From Litoditis marina (lineage: Eukaryota; Nematoda; Chromadorea; Rhabditida; Rhabditidae), in assembly GCA_964036275.1 (NCBI GenBank), contig OZ038436.1, positions 10,299,404 through 10,363,403 on the forward strand: a stretch of DNA of 64,000 bases, read 5' to 3'. Each line of letters opens with the position of its first letter. Position 1 is the stretch's first letter. A model generated the notes under the pieces. The model was not told where the DNA came from. It ran no database searches and worked only from the letters and a program-made list of their open reading frames with translations. A program made the translations under genes and the position numbers. Shown piece by piece: positions 38,966 through 51,194 of the stretch.

Positions 38966-40770
38966 TCCCTAACTTAACGCTTGAAGCACAAAAAAGCTAG
39001 CTAAAAACAGAAAAGGTTCACATGGACACAATTTATGCATTTCTGGAGGTTTACACATTTTTTCAACTAAGGATTTTGAGTAATCTATTAATCCACTTTT
39101 TCGGTTCTATCAATTTTGTGTCACCAAGTTCGATAGGTGTATACATCAATATTTTGCCTACATCCTGTTTTTCCAGTCGATTTTTCGTGTGCAACGTTTT
39201 TGAATACACATGGTCTGAAGAGAGACCACTTTCGTGACAACCGATGTGTATTTTGCACAAAATTTTCGAAAAATGTGTGTATTTGTCGGATTTAGTGGGG
39301 TCATATATATTGCAGCGTCTTGTATTTAGTGTATCACTCTTTCCGCACTCCTGCTCCAGGCCTGAAAAAAGTTTCAATTTCACTGCAGGTCTTGCTTGGT
39401 AACAGTTCCAGTCATTTTTTTATTCTGTAGGACGAGTTGAATGATAGGTACGAAAAACACAACTGTTTTGTGTATTCATTATGGAGAAAAATCAACAATA
39501 GGATGTGTGGCGTGTACTTGTTCTAATGTTGAAATGTTTTTTGTTGTTCTTTTTTGTTGATATTTACAGCGTCCTGCTGTTAGTCAGATGTATGGCATCT
39601 TACAGTTTTCGTCATTCCCGGGATTTCGCAATGAACTTTTAGACGAATGTTTTTCACGTAAAACATATATTTTAACATAGTTTTTTGTACGCCTTGTAAC
39701 AACCTTCTAGTTTGAATATCGCTGGTTTAAAATTTCTGAATTGAAAAAGCTTAAAGGGAGAAGATTAAAACAGCCCAAAACGTTTATTGGCACGTGGCCA
39801 ACGTTTCAGTAGGAGCTGTATTATAATACCTGAAAAATCCACAACTCTCTAACCATTTCACGAGTACGAAATAGGCACCAATGTAATAAGCAAACGAATC
39901 GAAGTAACCCGGCCTGATATAAGGGACATGTGCAACACTTGGACCAACAAAAAGTGGATTATCAATTTTGTTGCTCGACACACACAATAATGAGAAATAA
40001 TGATGGCTAATTAACTGATCATGTTATATTTCATGGTTTTGATACAGATAATAATCATGTAACCTTTCATGTTTTCTCTGCATATGTGTTTATTAATGTA
40101 AACAAACAGAGTAATGTGCAAAATGAACTCTTGTTTTTTTACTGTCATACGCGATCTAACAAGGTTAATAAACATCTATTCAGACATGTATTCAAAAAAA
40201 TTAAATGTTGAAACAAGTCATGTGTATACTACGTGTTTCACTGTGAAACACACGATAATGCTTCGAATATTTGTTTTTCGTGTTTTAGCTTCAAATACTT
40301 TTTTAAACAATGTTATTCAAAGTGTAAACGAGTCTTCAAACGCTAGAAAAATCCACTAAAATCCTTGAAAAGATTAAAACTCATTTGCCTGAACTCCATG
40401 ATTTGTCGCCATATTACTGCAGCGTTAGCAGCTGTCTCGGAACGGAACTAAATTTTGCGTCATTCTCACTAAGACTTTGGCTTCGTTCCAATTGATAATC
40501 CAGTACTTTTGATAATTTCAGAGGTTTTTGTAGTAATTGAAATATCTTCAAGATGTTCATCACTTGTATTACATAATGTGAGCAGAACCACTTTTCAGAA
40601 AGTTCATATTTGTTAGGAAAATATACATCAGAAGTCTCTGGAACTCTACCAAAGTGTCAGTGGGAATGACATATATAACAACTTAAAACGTGAATCAGTC
40701 AATGAGAGACGTGAAACATTGAAGCGAAATAAAACAGAAGAAAGAACCACTTCACTTTTTTTTTCAACGC

Positions 40771-40977
40771 ATGTCTTCTTTCAATGTTATGAACATTCTG
40801 TTTCGCACACTCCAGAAATTAGTCACAGGTGGTTTTTCAGATTCGAAGAGTCAGTGCCATTCTCGCAAAGACATTGTTCTTTCCAGTGGAATCAGCGCTT
40901 TCAATAAAATCAGCCACCAGTTACTAATGACAACAATTTTGGAACATAATAGAAAAGAATATCTATTGAGCCAATGA
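40771..40977 (+). CDS. Weak candidate: 68-residue single-exon ORF
   Basis: The frame starts MSSFNVMNILFRTLQKL and ends EYLLSQ before TGA. It is polar, has no membrane segment and one cysteine. AATAAA lies 24 bases past the stop and a TATATAA-like box about 100 bases before the start. Codon choice is not as GC-rich as in the sure exons. It may be chance; no family recognised. Confidence 0.25.
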   Translation: MSSFNVMNILFRTLQKLVTGGFSDSKSQCHSRKDIVLSSGISAFNKISHQLLMTTILEHNRKEYLLSQ

Positions 40978-41393
40978 CTCAAAAGAGATGTATGGGTTAT
41001 AATAAAGACAAGAAAATAACCTTGTTTAAAAAAGTTTTTTGTTTTAAATTATTAATATGTGTTTATCAAACTAGTGGTGTTGGTTAAATAAAGTACTTAG
41101 GTAGTACTATATACTCCTTGATATATTAGAGTTTTTCTATCACAAATTATTTTCGTGAGCTCACCCTTCAAGCGACCTCAACTAACCACGCTCAAAACTG
41201 AAACGGAAAATCCGCTGCAGATGAAAATATCATGTTCACTTTCGGGAGATGCATAAAGTTTTACAGCTGTTTTGAACAAGTATTACGAAACTGATCTGCA
41301 GTTTTTGCTCATATTCCAACCGAATGGTTACCACAACATAACACCCAAACTTGTACACTGAGACTATTTATCATATTATTAAGGCAGGAACTA

Positions 41394-41890
41394 TATGAAG
41401 CCAGTTTTCCACTATTTATCCCATTCAGAGATCGAAAATTAGTGATATTCTTCTCATGGGATGATCTCATGAGATTTACGAGATAATTTTACTGCGCCTG
41501 AGGAGTATGAAGACATCTTTTCACTAGTTATCCCATTGAGAGATCAAAATAGTTGTGATTCTATAGTAGTCTAACCGAACGGTTACTTCAAGACAGTACT
41601 TTATTACTCCATTGAGGGAGGGTATGATGCCAGCTTTTCACAGTTTTCCCATTCAGAGATCGAAAGTTGTCGAGATATTTCTCACAGGGTCATCTCATGA
41701 GATTTACGAGAGAATTTCACTGCGCCTGAGGGCTATGAAGCCAGCTTTTCACTAGTTATCCCATTGAGACATCGAAATAGTTGTGATTCTATAGTAGTTA
41801 AACCAAACGGTTACTTCAACACAGTACTTCACTTTACTTCATTGAGGGAGGGTATGAAGCCAGCTTTTCACTAGTTATCCCATTGGCCCC
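41394..41890. repeat. Five-unit tandem array before the IQ-motif gene
   Basis: Units start at 41394, 41506, 41623, 41734 and 41853 with TATGAAGCCAGCTTTTCAC and TTATCCCATT. Odd and even units differ after that point, giving a dimer of about 229 bases. Odd units hold TCTCATGAGATTTACGAGA; even units hold GTGATTCTATAGTAG. The array ends about 40 bases before the start codon. Confidence 0.85.
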
Positions 41891-41923
41891 GCCCCTCTCC
41901 TTCTCTCACTTACGTCTCTCAAC

Positions 41924-44900
41924 ATGACAGATTCGGCCGAAACTGAGATGCCAAAAAAAGAGGTGGGTTTAAGAAGAATATTTACTCAATATTGATTAAA
42001 ACTAATTTTTAATACGGTAAATAATGTAATATTCATTATAGATTGATGAAAGGTACAATTTTTCTCATTACGTGTCTGTATGACCTACTCTGTGAAAAAG
42101 AAGTGGGTTTGAGAAGAATATTTTCTCAATATCGATTAATAACTTCCATCTAAAATTGGTATATATTGTAATAATCATTATTCAATGATAAAAGATTGAA
42201 AATTTCTTATTTTCGTGAGCAAACGTGATAAGCATTCATCACTCATTTTGTTAGTTTCACCTTTACATTTTGAATAAAGAAACGAAATGTTTATCAAATC
42301 ATCAAATATATAGTAGATCAATCAAAATTGCCTGTCCAGTCACCAAAACTTAAACGCCGGGAAAAGTTATTCTATGAAAAACATTCATTTGTAATTGTTT
42401 CATTACATCAATAATACACTGATATTTCATTAGAGGTTATATAATAATGACCTTGAAATACGTATCAGTTTGTTAATTACTAAGTTTTGTTCCTTACAAA
42501 ATATGATAGTAATTCTTCGAAAAACTTGTAGAATGCTACTTACGTTCATTTGAATGTGTCACAGATATTTCATAAAGCATGATGTTTTCTTAAATTGTTA
42601 CTGTGTATCTACAAAATGTACAAAATGAACATGGAATCTCAAGAAAATGTTCAGCATATAAATCATTGAGCCTTTCCAGTTGCCTAATGCATAAGTGATG
42701 ATTTTTCCTGAAAGCGTCATCGTTTTTATAAACACTTTTTGTCGGCGATAAAAAGCCATTCGCATTAGTTGACTATAAATGAGCGACGTGAAACTCACTA
42801 CTACTTTAAAAATAAAAGCATGAGTGGTGTATTCATTCATCTACACTCAAAGAATTTCGCACTAGCTTATTGAAAAGAAAAAGCTGAATGGGGTTAGGAA
42901 AGATGCGTTCAATTCGCCTTTCGAGGTCTCACGTTAGAGCATAATACTAAAAGCGTTTGAACTAACGATATTTCACACCAACATGTTTCACGTTACACGT
43001 ATGTCACGTGAACTAGGCGTGAGATGGAACTGAACCCAATTTATTCAGATGGCGCAGAATCCACTTTGCAATTCACACGGGTACATACGCACTTCCTGAC
43101 CACTTTGCCCAACAATTCACTAGCATCTCACAGAATCGGCAAAAGAGTGAGAATATCGATATGTAGCAGAGTTGATACTTGAACGTAACACTGACCTTTG
43201 ATCTATTAATATGTACAAAGAGGCGGAAATTCTTTTAATTCAATTCAGATCAAACAAAACACATCTACGTTTGTTATGGTTCTTCTCTTCCGAGTTATTC
43301 TCTATTTTGACAAGAAATGCGCTGTAAAGTATGTTCACGCGCTTGTGAACTTGAAAAACGGCGACCACAATCGTTTTGTCTGGACCATTTTTCGCTCTGA
43401 GAGTCGAAAACTGTGGTTATTACTTATGAGAAATTTTTTTTTCGAAATAACGTCCATCAAAACGTTAAAACGTCACAGTTTAGGAGATTTCGAATTGGTC
43501 CTTTTTCAAGTGGTCAGAAGTTGTTCCTAATTGTTCCTGAAACATTCGCATACTACTAGAAAAATTTTTGTTCAAATATTGATGACGCTGAATCGTTTTT
43601 GTGTTTAAAACATAAATTAGGTCTTATAATTCACTTTGTTCAACTAAATTTAATAAACCGAAGACAAATCCGCGCATTTCGCACTTTCTCGAAGAGTTTC
43701 ACACTTTTTTACCTCCGGGTCTCTCATACTAAAATGAAAAGTAGTAATGACTTTATATGGGACTAAATATTAGTTTCTTTTCTCTATGCATTTTCTCATA
43801 AGCAAGTTGTGCACTTTTGTGATAAGTTACTGATTGCTGTAGTTGTTCTATAATTATCTATGCTCAACAACGTTCCCACCATTATTAGTACAACTGACGT
43901 GATGTAGTGTTTCACTAAGTGTTTCACTAGTACTATATATGTTATATTGTGTCGTTCCTCATCATTTTTGCCACACTTCTGACAATCGACTCGCTCGAGT
44001 GAATATTCTAACAATTGGTTGCCACTGTCGATAAAAAACCCTTTGTTTTCAACAAAGGCTCCTTTTGTTAGAACTAGACTATTCAAACACGACGCTAGAC
44101 TTTTCCAGTTTTGAGGAGAAAGCAAAATATACAATGTTACTAGTTTTTAACCAACATATTTGCATATCAGAACAACAAGGTATCAAACAACAGTCAGAGT
44201 TAACACCTACATAACCTTCGTGAAACATTGCGCTGTGGTACTATGGATCAAATTAATCTTACTTTGAATATTTTCAAACAAAAATTGAATGATAGTGTAA
44301 AATGTTATTTTGAATTACTCTTAAATTTTCCGAACAACGACGTAATTATCACACCCATAATGTATTGCAAACACGCTATAAGGCACTGGATAAATCACTC
44401 AACTCCGTGCGAACTACCAGGGTATCCTTTTTCGAACAACCAGCTTTTTGATACCCCAGTATATGAACCTGTAACCTCACAGAACCTGGAGAAAAATAAT
44501 GGAAACGATCAATTCTAAGGCACGTTCCTAAATTCTGCTGTGTTACTCGAAGAGTTTTTGAGAGTGTCTCAAGTAGAAATTCTGCTGTGTTCTTCACGTT
44601 TTTGCGTGGAAATCCCTGTTACTAGTGGAGTTTTGGCGGATGAAGTGTTTTCGTCACCTCTAATTACCAGCTTAGCGGGATGGAGTTATAAAAACAAAAT
44701 TATCTTAGTTTTGATAACGCATATCATAATATAGACAGTTTTCTCGGAAAGCAACGTTGAGTACATATATCAAAATAGTTCATTGTTCTTTAAATAACTA
44801 TTTTAAGAAACGTTCCTAAATTCCGCTGTGTTCTACACGTTTCACGTAAAAATCCCTTTTACTAGTAGAGTTTCGGCCGGCTGGATTGTTTTCGGCACCT

Positions 44901-47430
44901 CTAATTACCAGCTTAGCGGGAGGTATTGAGGGGAGAATGTGAGCGCACATCAAGATGCAATAAGCGAAAATCGAATACGGGAAAAAGCAGGGCTTTGAAG
45001 AGCATACTTGTGATTAGAATCGGGCACTCGCCTGGAATTTCAGTTAACTTCCTGTTTTATTATGAAAATGAATAAATGAAATGAAATTAGGCTGAATGTA
45101 ATAAGAAGTATGTGAAGTGTGTATATGAAATATGATATGAGAGTATGAAATTAAGTGTGAAAGAAAGAATTATGTTTGAAAGTGAGCATAGAAGACTTGA
45201 TCACTTGTGGAAAAATTCCGTTTACTTTCTGTTTTGAATAAACTTAATAAAGAAATGTGTGAAAGAAAACGGAAACTCGAATTGAGAAATTGAATGAAAG
45301 TGAGTATACTTGTACCATTTAAGGATCATTTAAGGAAAGTTCTGTTTACTTCCGGTTTTCAAACAAGTTGGAAATGAAAGGATGAAAGACAAAACTGTCT
45401 TTGTTTTGATATAGTGGGTGCCAAATTGATAAATTTCAGTCTATCACCGGAATCGAACCTGCGGGCAAAATATTTGTGGCAGGCCGCTAACCACTGCGCT
45501 TTTAGAGGGCATAACGGGCATGTTTAGGGAGCGAAGACATGTGTGAGTACACAGCGGCATATGAGATATACAGTACCTTCTCGCATTCCCGTTGGTGACG
45601 ACTATAGTGCATATCATAGTATCGATACTATCCGTGAAAAGTACAACGTTGAGCATGGTTCATTATTTTGTGGATGAACTTTCTAGTCGTTTCAAGAACT
45701 TAACGAAGCCCGATCCCAAACAGCTTATAACATTTGGCTGTGCAACATTTGATCGCGCTTGCAGAGAGCTTTATTAAATTGTTTTAAAACGTTTTCAACT
45801 CTTATAATAATAATAATGTTTATCAGTATAATAATAGACCAATATGAAATCACAAAATGTAAACTACTCAAACTGACATTTGAGAAAACAAAAGAAAAAC
45901 AGGTACATGAAGAAAGTTGCTAATACCATTTGTTGTTGATGTCAATGAGGCTCAGTTAGAAGACAGAGATGGAAGAGGTACCCAAGATTGATTGATGTTG
46001 AAAGCCTCAATAAAATCATGAATCCGTGGTAGACAACAACTACTTCTTCACGTCACTTTTTTAATATTTTGCTTTACTTTACTTTCATACTCAATACTTT
46101 CTGTCACTTTCAAAGTAGCAAATTGTCCATCGCAAAACAGTCTGAAAGTTTCTTTGGCATGATGCCAAGTCCAAAGTGATCTCTAGTGCTCTAGTAACAC
46201 TTTCCCACGATCTACCCACTCTTTCCATGTGTATTATGTAAGTGTAATCCAATCCCGGAAAGTAACCCGAGTCTTTTCAAATGGCTAAACAAACTCGCGA
46301 AGAGAAACTGCAAAATTATTGGATTAGAGCCCGAACTCAAACCCCCACAACGAGTGTCAAAGTGTCAATATAAGATGTGTACTAGAAGTTAATTGAATAG
46401 TGACATAAAGTTAGCACTCTAATGGGAAATCGTGCACTTTGTCATTGCACGTTTCTGTGTTCCGCTGTATTTAGAATGTCTCACGTGCATGTTTCACGTG
46501 ACTGTGATTAAAAGTGTATGTGAGAGACGACCGAAGCCGAACACAAAACACAACTTATGAGAGAACAGATAGTTGAGGATCAATGGTTTTGGGCGATAAT
46601 CTGAGTGTCTCGAAGGTTACCTATTCCTCTCATGTAAATGTTGTATTTACATCCTACTCTTGAAATAATCACCTAACATATGTTATAAAACCTGGCGTGT
46701 TTCGAGATGGAACAAGAATGAAGATTTGGTCACTCTCTATGAAATACGCTTTTTCCAGGAGGTTGACATCGACTTGACTGATCCAAACGTCAGCAACGCT
46801 GCCAAGAAGATCCAGTGCGCATTCAGGTGGGGAATTTTTTCAATATTTATATTGAAACCGAAACATGGAACTACTTTATGCTGTTTTAGAACATTTTCGA
46901 GACTTGGCGTCAATAAAAGGATGAATCCGTGGTACTTAACTTCACGTTTTTATTACTTCATTCTACTTCACTCTCTACTTAACTTTACTTTCTGGTATTT
47001 TCAAAGTTCTTATCGGAGAAGGAAAATTATTCGTTCGAGTGCCCAAATTGCAGTCAATTAGCCAAATAAGAGAATGCTGCTCGTTCAATCGAATTAGCAA
47101 GTTGGATGAGGGAAAAGCAAATAGTTGGAGTAGAAAAGCACCATTATTCTTTTCTCTTCTCTATGACTCGAAACTCGGTAGTTGAAAACTAAGAATGAAA
47201 TGAGTTCAATCAATAACTGTGCAAATACAACATAAGTTTCAAAAAAAGAAACTGAGAAAAGTTGAAAGCATACTGACGAAAAACTTTCCATACGAATTTG
47301 TTACAGTTCAAAACTATTTTTTAGTTTTCTAACATATTTTGTTATTTTTCCCACTTTCAGATTCAAACGAACGGAGAAGAAGGATACTCCCAGTACTGAA
47401 TCGCCTCCGACAACCACTCAGAAAGCATAA
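41924..47430 (+). CDS. PEP-19/PCP4-like IQ-motif calmodulin-binding protein, 58 residues
   Basis: Exons 41924-41962, 46759-46826 and 47361-47430 (TAA), in phase, 177 bases in all. The product has a charged N-terminus (MTDSAETEMPKKE), an acidic run EVDIDLTDP and one IQ motif, NAAKKIQCAFRFKR (residues 26-39), then a Thr/Ser/Pro-rich tail. An acidic segment right before a single IQ motif in a protein of about 60 residues is the plan of PEP-19 (PCP4) and related small neuronal proteins. These bind calmodulin and speed its calcium exchange. Tail length differs from vertebrate PEP-19, so I assign the type, not strict orthology. The first intron is 4.8 kb, over 25 times the coding length. A variant ATTAAA poly(A) signal is at 47493. 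Confidence 0.82.
42091..42150 (+). other. Decayed copy of the IQ-gene exon 1 donor junction
   Basis: GAAAAAGAAGTGGGTTTGAG and the next 40 bases repeat the real AAAAAAAGAG|GTGGGTTTAAG junction 140 bases earlier, including AGAATATTT.CTCAATAT.GA. The donor GT is kept. Confidence 0.7.
45412..45612 (-). repeat. tRNA-like SINE-type repeat S1, copy 2
   Basis: Reverse-orientation partner of the repeat at 7780. B box GGTTCGATTCC and A-box-like AAGCGCAGTGGTTA are kept, and the ends match over most of 200 bases. Confidence 0.65.
46004..46990. repeat. Direct repeats on both sides of IQ-gene exon 2
   Basis: CAATAAAATCATGAATCCGT (46009) and CAATAAAAGGATGAATCCGT (about 46910), with about 80 further similar bases (GGTA..AACT..TTCACG, TACTTTACTTTC). 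They lie about 900 bases apart and enclose the 68-base exon. Confidence 0.6.
46378..46512 (-). repeat. MITE-A copy 10
   Basis: Complete copy with an extra TCACGTGCATGTT before the right arm. Confidence 0.7.
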
Positions 47431-47805
47431 TACTGATAACTATTCCAGAATGTACTATTTATTATGATTTACATATAAATATTATCTATTTTTATTAAAT
47501 CACATGTTGTGAACTGTTATGTTTTGTACATAGTATTACGTTGGTTGTAGTTTGAACCTAAATAACTTCACAATTTTCAAAATTTCGAGCAAAAGCACAA
47601 AAATCAAACTACAAACACAACAAATTGTAACAAAAAAAATGTTTTACTAGCACGATCCTCACATATAACCGAACCGTATAAATGAATCGACAAAAAACAG
47701 CTAAAAATCATCAGCCACAGCTAAAAAGACCGTAAAAGGGAGCATCCTAGGAAAAATATGCCATTCTGTGTCTCTCGTGCTTCAAACTATTTTCCAAGCC
47801 CTGAG

Positions 47806-47967
47806 TACGTATGCTAGAAGATCCCGGCACCTTCATCCCATCCTGCGTCTTCTCAAACATACGCTGTTTCTCCGGTCTAACATGCCGACGGGATGTTAGA
47901 GACAGGAAATAGGCAGAGCGAGAGACGCAGGTTCGGGATGAAGGTGCCGGGCTCTTCTAGCATACGG
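47806..47967. repeat. MITE-D copy 4, best preserved
   Basis: Arms CGTATGCTAGAAGATCCCGG then CACCTTCATCCC, and the inverse at the right end with two mismatches. Internal AACATACGCTGTTTCTC is shared with 19016-19150. Confidence 0.8.
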
Positions 47968-48064
47968 CAAACAATTAGTTCAAATTTCAAGTTGAATAAA
48001 ACGCAGAATGATTGCGGCGCTCTGGAGTATCTCTGAAACCGCTCTCTGAAGAGGGGCAACTGAC

Positions 48065-48175
48065 TATACTGTGAGTCAATTGCACAGTCACGCGAAACAT
48101 GTTAAACACAGCAGAACTCAGAAACTTGCAATGAAATAGTGTACTTTTATAAAATTCGAGTTACTTTTAGTATAA
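48065..48175 (+). repeat. MITE-A copy 11
   Basis: Left arm complete (GTGAGTCAATTGCACAGTCA), right arm eroded. Confidence 0.65.
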
Positions 48176-48275
48176 ATAAGTAAGTAGATTGTCACACCAA
48201 TTGCTCTTGCTGTTTTTCAGAACTAGATTTGAAGGAATTCGGGAGAGAGACTGATCAACACAAATACCGCGCGCC

Positions 48276-48282
48276 TATATAA
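48276..48282 (+). promoter_or_regulatory. TATA-box-like element
   Basis: TATATAA directly after GCGCGCC, 118 bases before the small ORF at 48400. The GC-rich flank makes it stand out. Confidence 0.3.
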
Positions 48283-48399
48283 CGTGCGTGAAACATAGCG
48301 TCGTGATAACGTGTAACTCATTCACCCAACCAGTTAACTTGCAAGAACATTGAAAAACATTGTGAAATACAACTGAAGAATCCAGCAACAACTAAAAAC

Positions 48400-48495
48400 A
48401 TGAGAGATCTATTAAGGAAACAAAAAGATTTTTTAGTCATTGTACTGCTCCCAACTATTTTATATGAGTGTTATGTTGATTTTTATCAGAAATAA
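48400..48495 (+). CDS. Very small ORF, 31 residues
   Basis: The peptide starts MRDLLRKQKDFLVIVLLPTI, with a basic start and a short hydrophobic core. It follows a TATA-like box at a plausible distance. It may instead be the first exon of an unseen gene, or chance. Confidence 0.18.
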   Translation: MRDLLRKQKDFLVIVLLPTILYECYVDFYQK

Positions 48496-48499
48496 TGGT

Positions 48500-50216
48500 T
48501 GTAATTTCCATAGTATTACGGAAATTGGGTCGAAACGACTTTGAGTGCCGTCTTTTACCGAGCATGTCTTTCCGCAATGTTTTATTGGACATCGTTGTAG
48601 CATGGTTCACCAGTTACTCAATATTTTGAGCTAATTACCACTATTTGATACTATATATTATTTAGTAATAGCAAATTGTATTTTAATCGCAATATGTGAC
48701 CAAATGTGACTTGTACTTTAGTCTTTGGTCTTTGAACACAGCACAACTCATATATTTGCCTGAGAACCATCACGAGTAACCCACAAACGCATCACTTTGA
48801 ATATAACCTACACGTTCGTCTGAATTTCTTCATTAAAACCATCTAACATGCTAATATGAGTTGAAAATAGTTTTTCACCGTTTAGAAGATGTACTTTTGT
48901 AATAAAGATAATTGAAACCACTTGTACTAGTTGTACTTTGTAATCGCCCGAAAACTACGTGCAATTGTGCACTTTTTCCTTGAAATCGTTAATTTCGTTC
49001 ACATGTTGTTCACGTGATTGGTTGTGTTGACCCCTTATCAAGTGACCAGCGCCAGAAAAAGTCTGTCTCCCCCCCCCCCCCCCCCACTCACACCATTTTA
49101 AAGTGGGCCAGTGGTGAAAACAGCCATCATTTACTATACTTTCCCTTATCTTTTCTCTCTGAGACTGTATCTAAATTCACATTTTTCCGGTTTATGACAT
49201 TTCTGGGGTTACAATTGTAAACTATATAATCTAACAACGTGAAAGTGCCAAAATAAATTCATGATCTCCGCATTGAACAGAACGTTTAAAAACTTTTGAA
49301 CTCGCTTATTTTTGTAAAGTGCACATATAGAAACTCATACTTACTAATGTTGTGAAAAACGGGACCGATTTACAGACTTTTTCGAATATCTGAAAAAGTT
49401 ATAGTTGAATGAGAGAGAGGGCGTGCAAACTGCCTATAAACTGTCTCTTAGTTGCTAGTCGTCTTAGTTTTAAAACCGCGCGTACGTTTCACAGTCCCTA
49501 TATCTATGGACTTATTGAGCGTTTTACTAATGTGACGGCAGTGGTGTAATCAAGAATAATAAACAACACACTTCATTTTGTTAAAGTTGTGTTTGCATTC
49601 TGCAATGATTAAGATATAAGTTTATATATTTTTCTTTTTTTATATGGTTAGAACTATCAACTCTGATTTTCTATCCCGTGAGCACTTGACCCACTCTGGA
49701 GAACTACCCTTTCTTTTACGATATCTTGCACCCCAGGTAGACTCTATACAGGTATTAATTGCCCAAAACACCCCAGTTACCCTAATCTCAATTAAAGAAA
49801 AGGACGTCTTTGTTTATTAGTTCTCTATTATGTATCTGTTGACATTAGATTGATCCTCTCTTATAGTTTAATTCATTCTTACGTAGACGGCTCTAGTGTG
49901 TCGTGTGATATTGTCTCTGTAACCTTCTCTCCAGTTTTCTCTTTCCTTTCTCTCTTTTCCTTTTCACTGTTTTCCTTCCACTCCTTTCTCGCTATTTCGA
50001 TCTCTACCTCTCTCTCACTCTCCCTCTCTACCCCTCTGCCACTCTCCCTCTTTACCTCTCTGCCACTCTCTTCGACTTCCTTCTCTCTGTTCCTTTCTTT
50101 TATCTCCTCTCTATCTCTACCCCCTCTCTCCCTCCCTCCCTCAATTTCTCTCCCTTCAGGTTCTAACCAAGAAACCACCAGTGTGCTTCCATCGTTTCCG
50201 GGTTATAATGGAAGTA
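48500..50216. other. Intergenic stretch without a clear gene
   Basis: Holds a C homopolymer at 49071-49085, a pyrimidine-rich TC tract at 49925-50157 and a TATAAA at 49441 without a convincing ORF behind it. Confidence 0.5.
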
Positions 50217-50337
50217 AAATGAATAGTCACGTAAACTCAGTATTCTAATGAGGAATCGTGCACTTTCTAATTGCACGTTTCTGAGTTTTGCTGTGTTTAA
50301 CATGTTTCACGTGACTGTGCAAAGGACTAATAGTATA
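50217..50337 (-). repeat. MITE-A copy 12
   Basis: Complete copy, close to the family consensus over most of its length. Confidence 0.75.
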
Positions 50338-50446
50338 ATGTACTTTGAACCCCTTGGTCTCACTTTTTGTAGACGGCGTCGTGTGCGTTCGTTTTCGTTT
50401 TATCGCTGACACAGTTTCTTGCTTCCTTGCTGAACATCACACCATT

Positions 50447-50700
50447 TCACTAGTAGAAAAGGTCACGTGAAATGAATTGCATTAGTACAACAGTTCACGT
50501 GAAATGAATTCTTACTAGTAGATAAGGTCACGTGAAGCTCATTTCACTAGTAGAAAGGTCACGTGAAATGAATTCTTACTAGTAGATAAGGTCACGTGAA
50601 AAGTATTTCACTTGTATAAACGTTACGTGAACGCATCTTACTAGTAGACGAGATCACGTGAAATGCAATGTGTTAATAGAAAAAGTTCATGTGACACGTG
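50447..50700. promoter_or_regulatory. Array of CACGTG (E-box) units before the dehydrogenase gene
   Basis: Eight units of about 32 bases alternate GGTCACGTGAAATGAATT with TTACTAGTAGATAAG. Six or more keep a full CACGTG and one reads TACGTG. The array ends about 500 bases before the start codon. CACGTG is the site of bHLH-zipper factors such as MYC/MAX, MITF and TFEB types. Regulation is inferred, and CACGTGA also occurs in introns of this window. Confidence 0.6.
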
Positions 50701-51186
50701 TGCAACACACCGATTCCGAGAATTTTGACCTGATAAAAGGCAACCAGAATAAGTCATTCGAAATTAAAAGTCATTAAAGTAAAAGTCATTCGAAAGTAAA
50801 AGTCATTAAGTACAGAAAGAGTTGAAAATCAAAAATAAAGTTTCCGAAAATTTTCGTAATTTTCAAATCCTGACTAAAAGTGAATTAATGACTTTTAATT
50901 TCGAATGACTTATTCCTGGTACCCTGATAAAAAGGACAGGCGAAGGCGTTTCACTACATTTACTTCTAATTGACTGTCTTCTGTAAATATGCTTATTAAG
51001 TTCGAACTGGACTTATTCTGTAGATTTTTCATACAACCAGAGTTGCTTTGAAGTGAACCTGTACTTATATTTGTTTTTGTTGTGTTTGCTATAGTCAACT
51101 TAGTGACAATAGTTGTATTTACTGTAAAATCCTGCAACATTTCCTTGTATTTTCTTTCTAATATTAATATTAATATTTTTACATAA

Positions 51187-51191
51187 TTCAG
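51187..51191 (+). promoter_or_regulatory. Putative trans-splice acceptor of the dehydrogenase mRNA
   Basis: TTTTTACATAATTCAG ends four bases before the ATG, with no upstream exon in sight. In nematodes this position is typical for spliced-leader addition. Confidence 0.5.
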
Positions 51192-51194
51192 AAA

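Larger units (their letters stand above)
34713..40770. other. Repeat-rich intergenic region
   Basis: Apart from the elements listed separately, I see no exon-like DNA. The minus-strand open frames at 39063-39383 and 39784-39987 and the alanine-run frame at 38191-38502 lack splice or domain support. Phrases such as AGGCGCAACATTTGGAC (35981) recur at 36850 and 39914, showing another old dispersed repeat. Confidence 0.45.

Noticed and set aside
39063..39383. 106-codon minus-strand frame with four cysteines
   Set aside because: No signal peptide, splice site or poly(A) signal; composition like the surrounding DNA.
44228..44518. 91-codon frame from the ATG at 44243, inside the long IQ-gene intron
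   Set aside because: No hydrophobic start, no motif, no nearby regulatory signals; likely chance.
45592..45777. Frame ending in FGCATFDRACRELY
   Set aside because: Looked like a fragment of a mobile-element or cellular protein, but it begins inside repeat S1 and has no supporting context.
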